Positions 34,370 to 43,092 of a DNA stretch of 64,000 nt are shown piece by piece. The DNA is taken from positions 1 through 64,000 of the forward strand of contig JAXMNU010000003.1 in NCBI GenBank assembly GCA_034670265.1, given 5' to 3'. This DNA comes from Halomarinibacterium sp034670265 (GTDB taxonomy: Bacteria > Bacteroidota > Bacteroidia > Flavobacteriales > Flavobacteriaceae). The translations under genes were made by a program, and so were the position numbers. Positions within the stretch are counted from its first letter, which is position 1; each line of letters starts with the position of its first letter. The notes under the pieces were generated by a model. It was not told the origin of the DNA. It made no database searches and saw nothing but the letters and a program-made list of their open reading frames with translations.

Positions 34370-36667
34370 ATGAAACACCTTCTTTTTTTGTTTTGTTTAT
34401 TCCTTATTTCTTGTGGTGAAAGGGAAAGAGAAGTCACCAATAATACGCTTTCTCTTATCCCAAAACCACAGGAAATTGAAGTTTACAAAGGTAATTATAC
34501 CCTTAAAAAAGAAACCTCTTTTTACGCTGAAAATGAATTTGAAATTGCCTCTCAATTTATTTCAGACTATATAAAAAATAATGGCTTCAACTTAAAAAAC
34601 ACAACAAAAGACCAAGCTACATTTATTGTTGAAAAAGATTCTCTTTTACCAAATGAAGGCTACACGCTTTCCATATCTGAAGGAAAAATTAAAATCACCG
34701 CCAAAGATTCATCCGGTGCGTTTTACGCAATGCAAACACTCAGACAATTGTTACCTGCTTCCATGGAAAGATTAAACTCGTTTCCAAACCCTTCAGCTTC
34801 GCTTCCTTTGGTTGAAATAAAAGATTTTCCAAAGTTTCCTTATCGCGGTATGCACTTAGACGTTGCGCGCCATTTTTTCGATAAGGAATTTGTAAAAAAG
34901 TACATTTCCTATCTCGCTATGCTCAAAATGAATTACTTTCATTGGCATCTCACCGAAGATCAAGGCTGGCGTATTGAAATTAAAAAATATCCCAAACTTA
35001 CTACCCACGCAGCCTATCGAAACGAGACGTTAATTGGTCACTACAATGACTCCCCACAACAATTCGACGGACAACGGTACGGCGGATTTTACACCCAAGA
35101 AGACATTAAAGAAATAGTTGCATACGCTCAAAAATTAAATATTACCATCATTCCAGAAATTGAAATGCCCGGACATGCGCAAGCTGCCATTAGTGCGTAT
35201 CCAGAACTAGGATGCACAGGTAAAGAAATTCCCGTAGCGACAAAATGGGGTGTTTTTGAAGATATTTACTGTCCCAAAGAAGAAACTTTCACTTTTTTGG
35301 AAGATGTTTTAACCGAAGTGGTGGCCCTTTTCCCTGGTAAATATATTCACATTGGAGGGGATGAGGCTCCTAAAACCCATTGGGAAAATTGTAATCAATG
35401 CCAAGCCTTAATTAAAAAAGAAGGACTCAACGACGAACACGAATTACAGAGTTATTTTATAACACGAATTGAAAAATTTCTGAATAGCAAAGGCAAAAAA
35501 ATTATAGGATGGGATGAGATTTTGGAAGGCGGACTAGCTCCCAATGCAACTGTTATGTCTTGGCGAGGCACCGAAGGTGGTATTGCTGCTGCAAAGCAGC
35601 AACATAACGTAGTTATGACGCCAGGCTCACATTGTTATTTTGACCATTATCAAAATGAAAACGAGGATGAACCTCTGGCTATTGGTGGGTTTACACCTTT
35701 GGAAAAAGTGTACAGTTTCAATCCAATTCCTGAAGAGCTTTCAGAAAATGAAACGCAATATATTTTAGGGGCTCAAGGCAATGTTTGGACCGAATATATG
35801 AAGACTCCAGACCACGTGGAATACATGATTTTTCCTCGCATTTTAGCATTGAGTGAAGTTAATTGGACAGGTCCAACCCATGATTTTGAAAAGGACTATC
35901 CAGACTTTATATCTCGATTGGAGCATTTTATGAAGCGGCTAGATATCATGGGTGTTAACTATGCGAATCACTTGTACCAACAGAAAAGCGCTGTTTACAA
36001 AGAAGAAGGAAACGTCTATTATCAAATAAGCACTCCAACACAGGGGAAGGATATTTTTTATGCTGTAAATAATTCCGAAGAAAAAAAATACGAAACCCCA
36101 TTTTTAATCACTGAAAATTCTGTTATCAAATCCTATATTTCAAAAGATGGGAAACGTTTAGGGAACTTGTTACAAGATTCTATTATTTATCATAAAGCTA
36201 TTAATGGAAGCATCTCAATAAATAAAGATCCACACCCCAATTACAGCACAGGAGGAAAAGAAGCATTAATTAACGGAAGAATGGGAAGCAATACGCGCTA
36301 CGGTGACAGCGAATGGTTAGGCTTTTGGGGTGAGGATTTGAACATTATCATTGATTTAAAAGATGTAACCGAAGTCAATAAAATAAAGTTTCGTCTTTTT
36401 GATGCACCAGGGCAGTGGATTTATGCTCCCAAGCTTATAGCCGTTCGTATCATTCAAGAAGATGGAAGTGTCATTACGAATAAATATGTCCCAAAAGCTT
36501 ATGGTAATAATTCTTTAGTAACTGTAGAAGCAAATTTTACTACAATTTCGAAAATTAACGCTAAAAAAATTGAAGTCGAAGTGCAGAATTACGGTACTAT
36601 TCCACAAGGCAAACAAGGTGCTGGGCATAAGGCATGGACATTTATTGATGAAATAATAGTAGAATGA
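34370..36667 (+). CDS. Beta-N-acetylhexosaminidase, GH20, lipoprotein
   Basis: A 765-residue lipoprotein with Leu-Ile-Ser-Cys at about 13-16. An N-terminal GH20b domain (about 25-150) is followed by the GH20 catalytic barrel (about 155-500), with the catalytic pair Asp331-Glu332 in His-Ile-Gly-Gly-Asp-Glu. A chitobiase C-terminal-like segment (about 545-600) and a discoidin-like beta domain (about 610-765) follow. The enzyme removes terminal GlcNAc or GalNAc from glycans or chitin fragments by substrate-assisted catalysis. The added beta domain suggests carbohydrate binding. Its stop overlaps the cutC start (ATGA). Confidence 0.95.
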   Translation: MKHLLFLFCLFLISCGEREREVTNNTLSLIPKPQEIEVYKGNYTLKKETSFYAENEFEIASQFISDYIKNNGFNLKNTTKDQATFIVEKDSLLPNEGYTLSISEGKIKITAKDSSGAFYAMQTLRQLLPASMERLNSFPNPSASLPLVEIKDFPKFPYRGMHLDVARHFFDKEFVKKYISYLAMLKMNYFHWHLTEDQGWRIEIKKYPKLTTHAAYRNETLIGHYNDSPQQFDGQRYGGFYTQEDIKEIVAYAQKLNITIIPEIEMPGHAQAAISAYPELGCTGKEIPVATKWGVFEDIYCPKEETFTFLEDVLTEVVALFPGKYIHIGGDEAPKTHWENCNQCQALIKKEGLNDEHELQSYFITRIEKFLNSKGKKIIGWDEILEGGLAPNATVMSWRGTEGGIAAAKQQHNVVMTPGSHCYFDHYQNENEDEPLAIGGFTPLEKVYSFNPIPEELSENETQYILGAQGNVWTEYMKTPDHVEYMIFPRILALSEVNWTGPTHDFEKDYPDFISRLEHFMKRLDIMGVNYANHLYQQKSAVYKEEGNVYYQISTPTQGKDIFYAVNNSEEKKYETPFLITENSVIKSYISKDGKRLGNLLQDSIIYHKAINGSISINKDPHPNYSTGGKEALINGRMGSNTRYGDSEWLGFWGEDLNIIIDLKDVTEVNKIKFRLFDAPGQWIYAPKLIAVRIIQEDGSVITNKYVPKAYGNNSLVTVEANFTTISKINAKKIEVEVQNYGTIPQGKQGAGHKAWTFIDEIIVE

Positions 36668-37380
36668 CACTAGAAATTTGTGCTAACGGAATTGAAAGTG
36701 CCATAGCTGCCCAAAAGGGAGGTGCTCACAGAATTGAATTATGTACTGAACTTTCAGTGGGAGGACTAACACCATCCTACGGATTGATTGAAAAAGTACT
36801 TAACAGCCTATCGATTGCTGTGTTCGTTTTAATTCGTCCTCGAAGCGGTAATTTTACCTATTCTGAAAAGGAAATCGAAGTAATGCTGAAAGATATTAAG
36901 CAATGCAAAAAAATGGGAGTTGCTGGAATTGTGAGTGGTGCATTGACTTCAGAAAACGATATTGATGTTGCAGCTACTCAACTGCTTTTAAATGCTTCAG
37001 AGGGTTTGGATTTTACGTTTCACCGTGCTTTTGATTGGTGTCGAGAACCCAAAGAATCGCTAAATATCCTTCAGGATTTAGGTGTTAAGCGTATATTATC
37101 TTCAGGGCAACGGTCCACTGCTTTTGAAGGATTGTCTTTATTAAAAGAATTAAAAACCCTTTCAAATACTATCGAAATTATGCCCGGTGGAGGCATCAAC
37201 GTTGAAAATGTTTCAGCCTTTAAAGAAGCTGGATTTTCAGCCATTCATTGTTCTGCTTCAGAGCGCTTTCAATCACTTGAACAACCGCCAAAAGTTTCGA
37301 TGGAATCGTTTAGAGAGGAAGGTATTATAACGCAATCTTCCGAAGAAAAAATTCGAGGAATTCTATTAAAAATTCAATAA
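36664..37380 (+). CDS. cutC: CutC family protein (copper homeostasis)
   Basis: A 238-residue TIM-barrel protein. It has the CutC opening (Leu-Glu-Ile-Cys-Ala-Asn-Gly, then Gly-Ala-His-Arg-Ile-Glu-Leu-Cys), the central Phe-His-Arg-Ala-Phe-Asp motif and the late Met-Pro-Gly-Gly-Gly-Ile segment. CutC was linked to copper tolerance in E. coli, though direct copper transport is doubtful. Pairing with a hexosaminidase by 4-base overlap fits the alternative idea that CutC acts in carbohydrate metabolism; this is an inference. Confidence 0.93.
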   Translation: MTLEICANGIESAIAAQKGGAHRIELCTELSVGGLTPSYGLIEKVLNSLSIAVFVLIRPRSGNFTYSEKEIEVMLKDIKQCKKMGVAGIVSGALTSENDIDVAATQLLLNASEGLDFTFHRAFDWCREPKESLNILQDLGVKRILSSGQRSTAFEGLSLLKELKTLSNTIEIMPGGGINVENVSAFKEAGFSAIHCSASERFQSLEQPPKVSMESFREEGIITQSSEEKIRGILLKIQ

Positions 37381-37387
37381 CCCAAAT

Positions 37388-37412
37388 GACCCTTCGACTG
37401 CGCTCAGGGGGA
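37388..37412. repeat. Short GC-richer dispersed-repeat-like element
   Basis: CCCTTCGACTGCGCTCAGGG stands out from the AT-rich surroundings and has CCCT/AGGG ends. It resembles a widely seen intergenic repeat whose core is CTTCGACTnCGCTCAG. Only one copy was noticed in this window, between convergent genes. The repeat status is from memory of similar genomes and is not shown here. Confidence 0.45.
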
Positions 37413-37414
37413 CA

Positions 37415-37930
37415 TTAGCGAAGCATAAACCCTTTTGCAGCCCACCAAGGGTGAATTTCTATTTCTAATCTTCCAGCCTTTACCATAGGGTCCATATTTG
37501 CCAAACTGTCTGCCATTTTTTGGGTGGGTACATTGTAAATGGTTATCCCACGAATATCCCCATCATCGCCAAAAGGTCCCGAAATATCCGCATAGCCAAG
37601 TTCGTACATTTTCCCTAAATGAGCTAAATGTAAATTCTGCAGACTATCTTCTTCTTCCTTAGTTTGAGAGCGATTTTTTCCTCGCTTTAAAAAAGCTATA
37701 AAATACTGCTGCATTAAGATAGTATCACCCGTTTTTTCATCTATGTAATCAAAGATTTGAAAACCATCATCGGTTAGTTGTTTTTTGAGCGATGCAACAG
37801 ATTGCTTCGATTCCATTGGAGTAGTGTCTTGAACCCATTCATTGGCTTCTTCTACTTTTGGATTTTCATTTTTACAACTTGAAAAACAGATGATAATTAA
37901 GGTTATAAATAATGATATTACTAATTTCAT
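37415..37930 (-). CDS. YCII-domain lipoprotein
   Basis: A 171-residue lipoprotein with a Phe-Ser-Ser-Cys lipobox (Cys about 19). The YCII-type alpha/beta domain covers about 72-165: a Tyr-Phe-Ile-Ala-Phe-Leu-Lys strand, a helix with His-Leu-Ala-His-Leu-Gly-Lys-Met, then Gly-Pro-Phe-Gly-Asp-Asp-Gly and Met-Val-Lys-Ala-Gly-Arg-Leu. The His and Asp expected in YciI-like active sites are present. Lipid anchoring of this fold is common in Flavobacteria but of unknown purpose. The CYTH gene ends one base upstream, so the two are cotranscribed. Confidence 0.85.
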   Translation of the reverse strand: MKLVISLFITLIIICFSSCKNENPKVEEANEWVQDTTPMESKQSVASLKKQLTDDGFQIFDYIDEKTGDTILMQQYFIAFLKRGKNRSQTKEEEDSLQNLHLAHLGKMYELGYADISGPFGDDGDIRGITIYNVPTQKMADSLANMDPMVKAGRLEIEIHPWWAAKGFMLR

Positions 37931-37931
37931 A

Positions 37932-38399
37932 TTACCAATTTTTAAAAGGGTTTTTACTTATTTGTGAGTTATAATATCGCGTGTCTCCAGTGACTTCCTC
38001 CCCCAACCAAGTTGGTTTCACAAAATTGTCGTTTACCGAATCCAATTCAATTTCAGCTATGACAAGTCCTTCATTATCGCCCAAAAATTCATCAACTTCA
38101 AACAAGTGGTCACCAACAGGAATAATGTATCGATACTTTTCAATAATCCCCTTTTCACATACATCCAAAAGCGAATTTGCTTCGTTTTCTGAAATAGCCG
38201 TTTCCCACTCAAAACGGGTGGTTCCATCATTTGAGGATTTCCCTTTTACAGTCAAAATTCCTTTGTCATCTTCCAATCGAACGCGAACGGTACGGTCCGG
38301 ATGGGTATTCAAAAAACCTTGGATGATGTGCTTTTTTGAAGAAGCCTCTTCTTTAAAGGCTTCCGATTTTACCAAAAATTTTCGTTCGATTTCAATCAT
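37932..38399 (-). CDS. CYTH domain-containing protein (triphosphate tunnel enzyme family)
   Basis: A 155-residue single-domain protein. The N-terminal Glu-Ile-Glu-Arg-Lys motif is the ExExK signature of the CYTH superfamily. Alternating basic and acidic strands (Arg-Thr-Val-Arg-Val-Arg, Leu-Thr-Val-Lys-Gly-Lys, Glu-Val-Asp-Glu-Phe) line the tunnel. Members hydrolyse inorganic triphosphate or make cAMP; bacterial short forms are mostly tripolyphosphatases. The ATG at 38399 puts the signature at residue 2; an ATG three codons upstream (38408) is also possible. Both overlap the end of the upstream NAD(P)-binding gene. Confidence 0.92.
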   Translation of the reverse strand: MIEIERKFLVKSEAFKEEASSKKHIIQGFLNTHPDRTVRVRLEDDKGILTVKGKSSNDGTTRFEWETAISENEANSLLDVCEKGIIEKYRYIIPVGDHLFEVDEFLGDNEGLVIAEIELDSVNDNFVKPTWLGEEVTGDTRYYNSQISKNPFKNW

Positions 38400-39051
38400 T
38401 GTACTCATGGCTAATTTCTCTAATTCTATCTGAAGAAATTCTATTTCCTTCAACCGTTTTTTCCGAAAGTACTACCATAGCCTTTGCAATGGTTTCAGGT
38501 TGAATCATTTTATATTTCTTCGGAATTAAAAACCCGAAAACACTCATAAAAATTTGACCTATTCGCTCCCCGATTCTCTTTTCGCTACGATCTCCACCAA
38601 TCAATGAAGGTTGCAAGATATAGGTATTCGGAATTTTTTCAGCAAGTACGTCGCGCTCCATTTCTCCTTTCACTTTATTATAAAACACGCGACTCTCTGG
38701 ATTGGCTCCCATGGCGCTAATTACAATATAGGTTTTAATTCCATTTTGGTTACATAATTGTGCAGCGGTAACGGGAATTCCGTAGTCTATTTTTCGGTAT
38801 TTTTCTTTATCGGGTGTTTGCGATTTTGTGGTTCCTATACAGCAATAAACCATGTCTCCATGAAAATCATTTTTATAATTTTCAAGTTGAAACAAATCGA
38901 CCAAATGTTCTGTAATTTTAGGATGTTGAAACCCAACACTACTTCTTGAAAATAATAGTACTTTTTCAAAGGAATCATTGTCGAGCAACATTTGCAACAA
39001 TTTGCTCCCAGTTAATCCCGTTGCCCCTAAAATAATGGCAGTTTTTTTCAT
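38392..39051 (-). CDS. NAD(P)-binding oxidoreductase (atypical SDR, HTATIP2-like)
   Basis: A 219-residue Rossmann protein. Gly-Ala-Thr-Gly-Leu-Thr-Gly at residues 9-15 is the dinucleotide motif of extended/atypical SDRs. Cys-Cys-Ile-Gly-Thr-Thr near 70 and a Val-Ile-Ser-Ala-Met-Gly-Ala segment near 110 are typical of the HTATIP2/TIP30-like group. The catalytic Tyr is replaced by the pattern Tyr-Asn-Lys-Val-Lys-Gly. The substrate is unknown. It heads a three-gene minus-strand operon with the CYTH and YCII genes. Confidence 0.88.
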   Translation of the reverse strand: MKKTAIILGATGLTGSKLLQMLLDNDSFEKVLLFSRSSVGFQHPKITEHLVDLFQLENYKNDFHGDMVYCCIGTTKSQTPDKEKYRKIDYGIPVTAAQLCNQNGIKTYIVISAMGANPESRVFYNKVKGEMERDVLAEKIPNTYILQPSLIGGDRSEKRIGERIGQIFMSVFGFLIPKKYKMIQPETIAKAMVVLSEKTVEGNRISSDRIREISHEYND

Positions 39052-39079
39052 ACTTAGGTAAAGGTATTAAATTTACTTC

Positions 39080-40189
39080 ATGGAAACTCCACTCCCCATC
39101 CGAAAGATTATCCACGTAGATATGGACGCATTTTACGCGTCCGTAGAGCAATTGGACAACCCTGAATTGGTAGGAAAGCCTATTGCTGTGGGAGGAAGCT
39201 CTAAGAGAGGTGTGGTTAGTGCTGCAAGTTATGAAGCTAGGAAATTTGGTGTGCGAAGTGCCATGAGCGGTGTTTTGGCAAGGAAACTTTGTGACAATTT
39301 AATTTTTGTGCGACCACGATTTGAACGTTATGCAGAAATTTCGAAAATCATTCGCAAAATCTTTTTTGAATTTACCGATTTGGTGGAGCCCCTTTCTCTT
39401 GATGAAGCCTACCTCGATGTTACTGAAAACAAAAAGGGAAACCCTAGTGCTTCCTTAATTGCCAAAGAAATTAGGCAAAAAATCAAAGAGACAACAGGGC
39501 TAAATGCCTCCGCTGGGATTTCCATTAACAAATTTGTGGCAAAAGTAGCTAGTGACATTAACAAGCCCAACGGACAAAAAACCGTCCCTCCGGAAGAAGT
39601 TATTCCATTTTTGGAAACCCTTGATATCAAAAAGTTTTATGGCGTTGGTAAGGTGATGAAAGAACGAATGTACCGCCACGGAATCTTTACTGGGAAAGAT
39701 TTAAAAGAAAAGTCTTTCGAATACCTCGAAGAGCATTTTGGTAAAAGTGGAGCCTATTATTACAATATCGTGCGGGGGATTCAGCATAGTAGCGTAAAAC
39801 CTGAACACACTCGTAAATCCTTAGCCGCAGAAAGAACTTTTAACGAAAATATTTCTTCCGAAGTATTTATGCTTGAGCGATTAGAAAATATTGCAAGCGA
39901 AGTAGAGCGTCGACTTCAAAAAAGTAAGGTTGCAGGAAAGACCATTACCCTTAAAATTAAGTATAGTGATTTTACGTTACAAACAAGAAGCAAAACATTA
40001 CCTCTCTATATTTCCAGCAAAGACCTTATTCTTGAGAATGTTAAAGATTTGTTATTTCAAGAAAAGATGAAAGATTCGGTACGCTTGTTGGGAATTAGCA
40101 TGTCAAACCTCAACAATGAGGCAACAAAAAAGGAGGCAAAACCTCCCCCAGAACAAAGCATAGACGTACAACTTAAACTCGATTTTTAG
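39080..40189 (+). CDS. dinB: DNA polymerase IV (Y-family)
   Basis: A 369-residue translesion polymerase. The palm motif is His-Val-Asp-Met-Asp-Ala-Phe-Tyr-Ala-Ser-Val-Glu near residue 11, with the second acidic motif Ser-Leu-Asp-Glu-Ala-Tyr-Leu-Asp near 111. The thumb has a helix-hairpin-helix (Phe-Tyr-Gly-Val-Gly-Lys), and a little-finger domain lies at about 245-345. The C-terminus ends Gln-Leu-Lys-Leu-Asp-Phe, a likely beta-clamp-binding peptide. It stands alone, divergent from the oxidoreductase operon. No LexA box is evident to me. Confidence 0.96.
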   Translation: METPLPIRKIIHVDMDAFYASVEQLDNPELVGKPIAVGGSSKRGVVSAASYEARKFGVRSAMSGVLARKLCDNLIFVRPRFERYAEISKIIRKIFFEFTDLVEPLSLDEAYLDVTENKKGNPSASLIAKEIRQKIKETTGLNASAGISINKFVAKVASDINKPNGQKTVPPEEVIPFLETLDIKKFYGVGKVMKERMYRHGIFTGKDLKEKSFEYLEEHFGKSGAYYYNIVRGIQHSSVKPEHTRKSLAAERTFNENISSEVFMLERLENIASEVERRLQKSKVAGKTITLKIKYSDFTLQTRSKTLPLYISSKDLILENVKDLLFQEKMKDSVRLLGISMSNLNNEATKKEAKPPPEQSIDVQLKLDF

Positions 40190-40235
40190 CCTGTGATGTA
40201 AAACTACTTTTTATTAACTTTTAATTCTTACCATT

Positions 40236-41033
40236 ATGAAAAAAGTAGTTTTATTGATTGCCGCTGTTGTAATGACAGCCACCACCTTTTCTTGCAAAGA
40301 AAAAACCGAAAGTATTTCTTCAAATACTGAAACTGAAGTTTTAGATTCTACTACTTCTGAAGACCTTGCCTTAGCTGCAAATACCGAAATAAATACTGAA
40401 ACTCAGTATCGTTATGTCACCGCTCCCAGCGGATTAAGCTTGCGCGAATACAACAATTTACAAAGTGAAAAATTGGCTAAAATGCCCTACGGAACTAAAG
40501 TGAAAATTCTTTCGGAAGAAGGAAAAGCAACAATGAATGTTTCGGGAATAAAAGGCGCAATGGACGAAGTGGAATTCAACCATAAAAAAGGATTTGCTTT
40601 TAATGGGTATTTGTCGAAGTACTTTCCGCCAGAGAAAGATATGACGGTTAAAGGATATGCTAGTGAACTTCAAAAACAATTTCCAGAAATAACATTTACT
40701 GAAACTGTGGAAGGCACTGCCAGTAAACCTATTAATAAAGAAATCCTCTTACTTCCAGAAGCTCCTTGGCACGAAGCATTTATTACCGCACAACGATTGT
40801 TAGATTTCCCAAAGGAATTTGAATTCCCAAACCCAAAAGGAAAAGATTCAGAAATTGTTTTCGACGGAAAACCCAAAAAAGGAATTTGGATTAGTCAGTT
40901 AGAAATATCTCGTAAAGACAACGAACTTCAAAAAATTGAATATGTCTATTCCTCTCAAAAATTTAATAGTAAAGTTACTATTGAAAAAGAAGGATATGCT
41001 GCTAAAATAACTAGAACAGAGGAAGTAAAATAA
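40236..41033 (+). CDS. SH3-domain lipoprotein
   Basis: A 265-residue lipoprotein with a Thr-Phe-Ser-Cys lipobox (Cys about 20) and a Ser/Thr/Glu-rich linker (about 22-55). A bacterial SH3 domain spans about 60-130 (Ala-Pro-Ser-Gly-Leu-Ser-Leu-Arg-Glu, Gly-Thr-Lys-Val-Lys-Ile-Leu, Gly-Phe-Ala-Phe-Asn-Gly-Tyr-Leu). The C-terminal 130 residues are not recognised. Such SH3 domains bind peptidoglycan or peptides in the periplasm. Single gene with its own terminator downstream. Confidence 0.85.
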   Translation: MKKVVLLIAAVVMTATTFSCKEKTESISSNTETEVLDSTTSEDLALAANTEINTETQYRYVTAPSGLSLREYNNLQSEKLAKMPYGTKVKILSEEGKATMNVSGIKGAMDEVEFNHKKGFAFNGYLSKYFPPEKDMTVKGYASELQKQFPEITFTETVEGTASKPINKEILLLPEAPWHEAFITAQRLLDFPKEFEFPNPKGKDSEIVFDGKPKKGIWISQLEISRKDNELQKIEYVYSSQKFNSKVTIEKEGYAAKITRTEEVK

Positions 41034-41038
41034 AATAA

Positions 41039-41067
41039 AAAAGGCGAGCAATGCTCGCCTTTTTTTA
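41039..41067 (+). terminator. Rho-independent terminator between SH3 lipoprotein gene and pyk
   Basis: AAAGGCGAGC and GCTCGCCTTT pair around a 3-base loop and are followed by further T. It overlaps the last codon of the convergent pyk gene and is nearly symmetrical, so it can serve both genes. Confidence 0.85.
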
Positions 41068-42492
41068 TGCCTGCGAAACCCGTAAAGTATTTACCATTCC
41101 TTTTTCAACAATGGGCATAGCAGCAAGGTTAATTAAGTAATCCCCTTTTTCAACAAAGCCTTTTTCAAAAGCGATTCTATTTACATCATCTACGGTTTCA
41201 TCGGTACTTACATACTTATCATAATAAAAGGCTTTAACACCCCATAACAAATTTAATCTAGAAAGTATACGATTGTTTGAGGTAAAAACTAAAATATGCG
41301 CATTGGGTCTCCACGCCGAAATTTGAAATGCTGTATACCCACTATTTGTAAGTGTACAAATGGCTTTGGCTTCAATTTCGCCAGCCATTTTAGCTGCATG
41401 ATAACACACCGATTTTGTAATATATCTATTGGTTCTAACATGAGGGGGTGTTTGAGGAACAGTGATTAATTCGGAATTTTCTACTGTTTGACAAATCTCT
41501 GCCATTTTCTGAATCACCTCAACAGGGTATTTCCCTACCGATGTTTCTCCAGAAAGCATTACCGCATCGGCTCCATCCATCACACTATTGGCAACATCGT
41601 TTACTTCGGCACGCGTAGGCGTTAATGAAGTAATCATGGTTTCCATCATTTGTGTTGCGATAATTACAGGAATTCTTGCGCGTTTTGCTGTTAATACCAA
41701 ATGCTTCTGAATTAAGGGCACATCTGCAGCTGGAACTTCTACCCCCAAATCACCTCTCGCTACCATTAAACCATCGCAATATGGAATGATTTTATCTATA
41801 TTTTCTACAGCTTCGGGCTTTTCAATCTTCGCTATAATAGGGATTTTATGTTCGCTATGCGCTTCAATTAAAGCCTGTAACTCTTTTAAGTCTTCAGCAT
41901 GTCTCACAAAAGAAAGCGCAAACCAATCGACATCTTGAGAAATCGCAAAAATGGCATCTTCTTTATCTTTCGCCGTTAAAGCTGGTAATGATATTTTAGT
42001 ATTAGGTAGATTGACACCTTTTTTAGACCGCAATGGACCGCCTTGAATTACTTTTGAAGTAACACTATCTTTCCCATTTGTCTTTAAAACTTCAAAAATA
42101 AGTTTACCATCGTCCAAAAGAATTCGCTCTCCGGCTTTTACGTCGGAAGGAAAGCTATCGTAGTTCATATACACTTTCTTTTTTGTGCCTTCAAACTCTT
42201 TCCCAGTACAAAATTCTATTTGATCACCAGGATTAACGACAACTTCTTCTTTCATCAATCCCACGCGAAGCTTAGGGCCTTGTAAATCGGCTAAAATGGC
42301 AGTGCTAATACCTAGTTCTTCTCCCAGTTCGCGAATCATTTTTATTCGCTTTTTTACATCGTTATAATCGGCATGAGAAAAATTGATTCTAAAGACATTT
42401 GCCCCTGCTTCAATCATTGCTTTTAAGGTCTTTTTATCATTAGTAGCAGGACCAAGCGTTGCTACAATTTTCGTTTTCTTTTGGGTTGGCAT
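41065..42492 (-). CDS. pyk: Pyruvate kinase
   Basis: A 475-residue glycolytic enzyme that converts phosphoenolpyruvate and ADP to pyruvate and ATP. The N-terminal Lys-Ile-Val-Ala-Thr-Leu-Gly-Pro-Ala starts the barrel. The B domain lies at about 75-170. The catalytic segment Ile-Ala-Lys-Ile-Glu-Lys-Pro-Glu-Ala is near 220, and Met-Val-Ala-Arg-Gly-Asp-Leu-Gly-Val-Glu near 243. The allosteric C domain begins near 345. Its ATG shares one base with the stop of the upstream IPExxxVDY gene, so they are coupled. Confidence 0.97.
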   Translation of the reverse strand: MPTQKKTKIVATLGPATNDKKTLKAMIEAGANVFRINFSHADYNDVKKRIKMIRELGEELGISTAILADLQGPKLRVGLMKEEVVVNPGDQIEFCTGKEFEGTKKKVYMNYDSFPSDVKAGERILLDDGKLIFEVLKTNGKDSVTSKVIQGGPLRSKKGVNLPNTKISLPALTAKDKEDAIFAISQDVDWFALSFVRHAEDLKELQALIEAHSEHKIPIIAKIEKPEAVENIDKIIPYCDGLMVARGDLGVEVPAADVPLIQKHLVLTAKRARIPVIIATQMMETMITSLTPTRAEVNDVANSVMDGADAVMLSGETSVGKYPVEVIQKMAEICQTVENSELITVPQTPPHVRTNRYITKSVCYHAAKMAGEIEAKAICTLTNSGYTAFQISAWRPNAHILVFTSNNRILSRLNLLWGVKAFYYDKYVSTDETVDDVNRIAFEKGFVEKGDYLINLAAMPIVEKGMVNTLRVSQA

Positions 42493-42983
42493 TAGCTAAA
42501 TATTAAATTATTTTGTGATTTTATTTTTTTATTTTCAACAACATAGGCTGAAATCACTTCTTTTATTTCATTGACTTGGGCAAGTAATTTTCGCAAAGGA
42601 AAAGACGATTCATCCGATTCAATTTTTAAAAAATAATCTACCTTTTTTAATTCAGGAAGTACATGAGTGATAGTCATTTTTTCAGAATTTCTATCTTCAA
42701 ACAAACTTCCAACTGGGTTACTTGTTTCAAGAATTAATTTACACTTATTTTCCACTAAATAAAAGTGAGAGTATTGCTGCTCATTTTCATATTCGAAAAG
42801 TGAAAATGAAGATACCTTTTCATCATTTATAAATTGTAAGTCACTCTTTTTTCGCTTTAATTGCATTGAAAGGTGTTTATTAATCAAAAACGCCATTTTA
42901 TATGCTTCTTCGCTACAGTGAATTGCAATAAGGATAAAATCCTCTTCGTAATCATCTTCCAGATGTAATTTATAATGGGACAT
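42492..42983 (-). CDS. IPExxxVDY family protein
   Basis: A 163-residue soluble protein of a Bacteroidetes-specific family named for a C-terminal motif, seen here as Leu-Pro-Glu-Leu-Lys-Lys-Val-Asp-Tyr-Phe at about residues 112-121. The N-terminal half is rich in acidic and aromatic residues. The function is unknown. It sits between rnc and pyk and overlaps pyk by one base, which suggests a link to translation of pyruvate kinase or simply a conserved operon. Confidence 0.88.
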   Translation of the reverse strand: MSHYKLHLEDDYEEDFILIAIHCSEEAYKMAFLINKHLSMQLKRKKSDLQFINDEKVSSFSLFEYENEQQYSHFYLVENKCKLILETSNPVGSLFEDRNSEKMTITHVLPELKKVDYFLKIESDESSFPLRKLLAQVNEIKEVISAYVVENKKIKSQNNLIFS

Positions 42984-43092
42984 ACATCTAATTTTGATTA
43001 AAAATAGGAATTGTTTTGCTGAACCAACAATCCTTTACTTAAAATTAAACGAAACTTAACCGAAAACGTTGGGGATAAGTGTTTACCAGATG

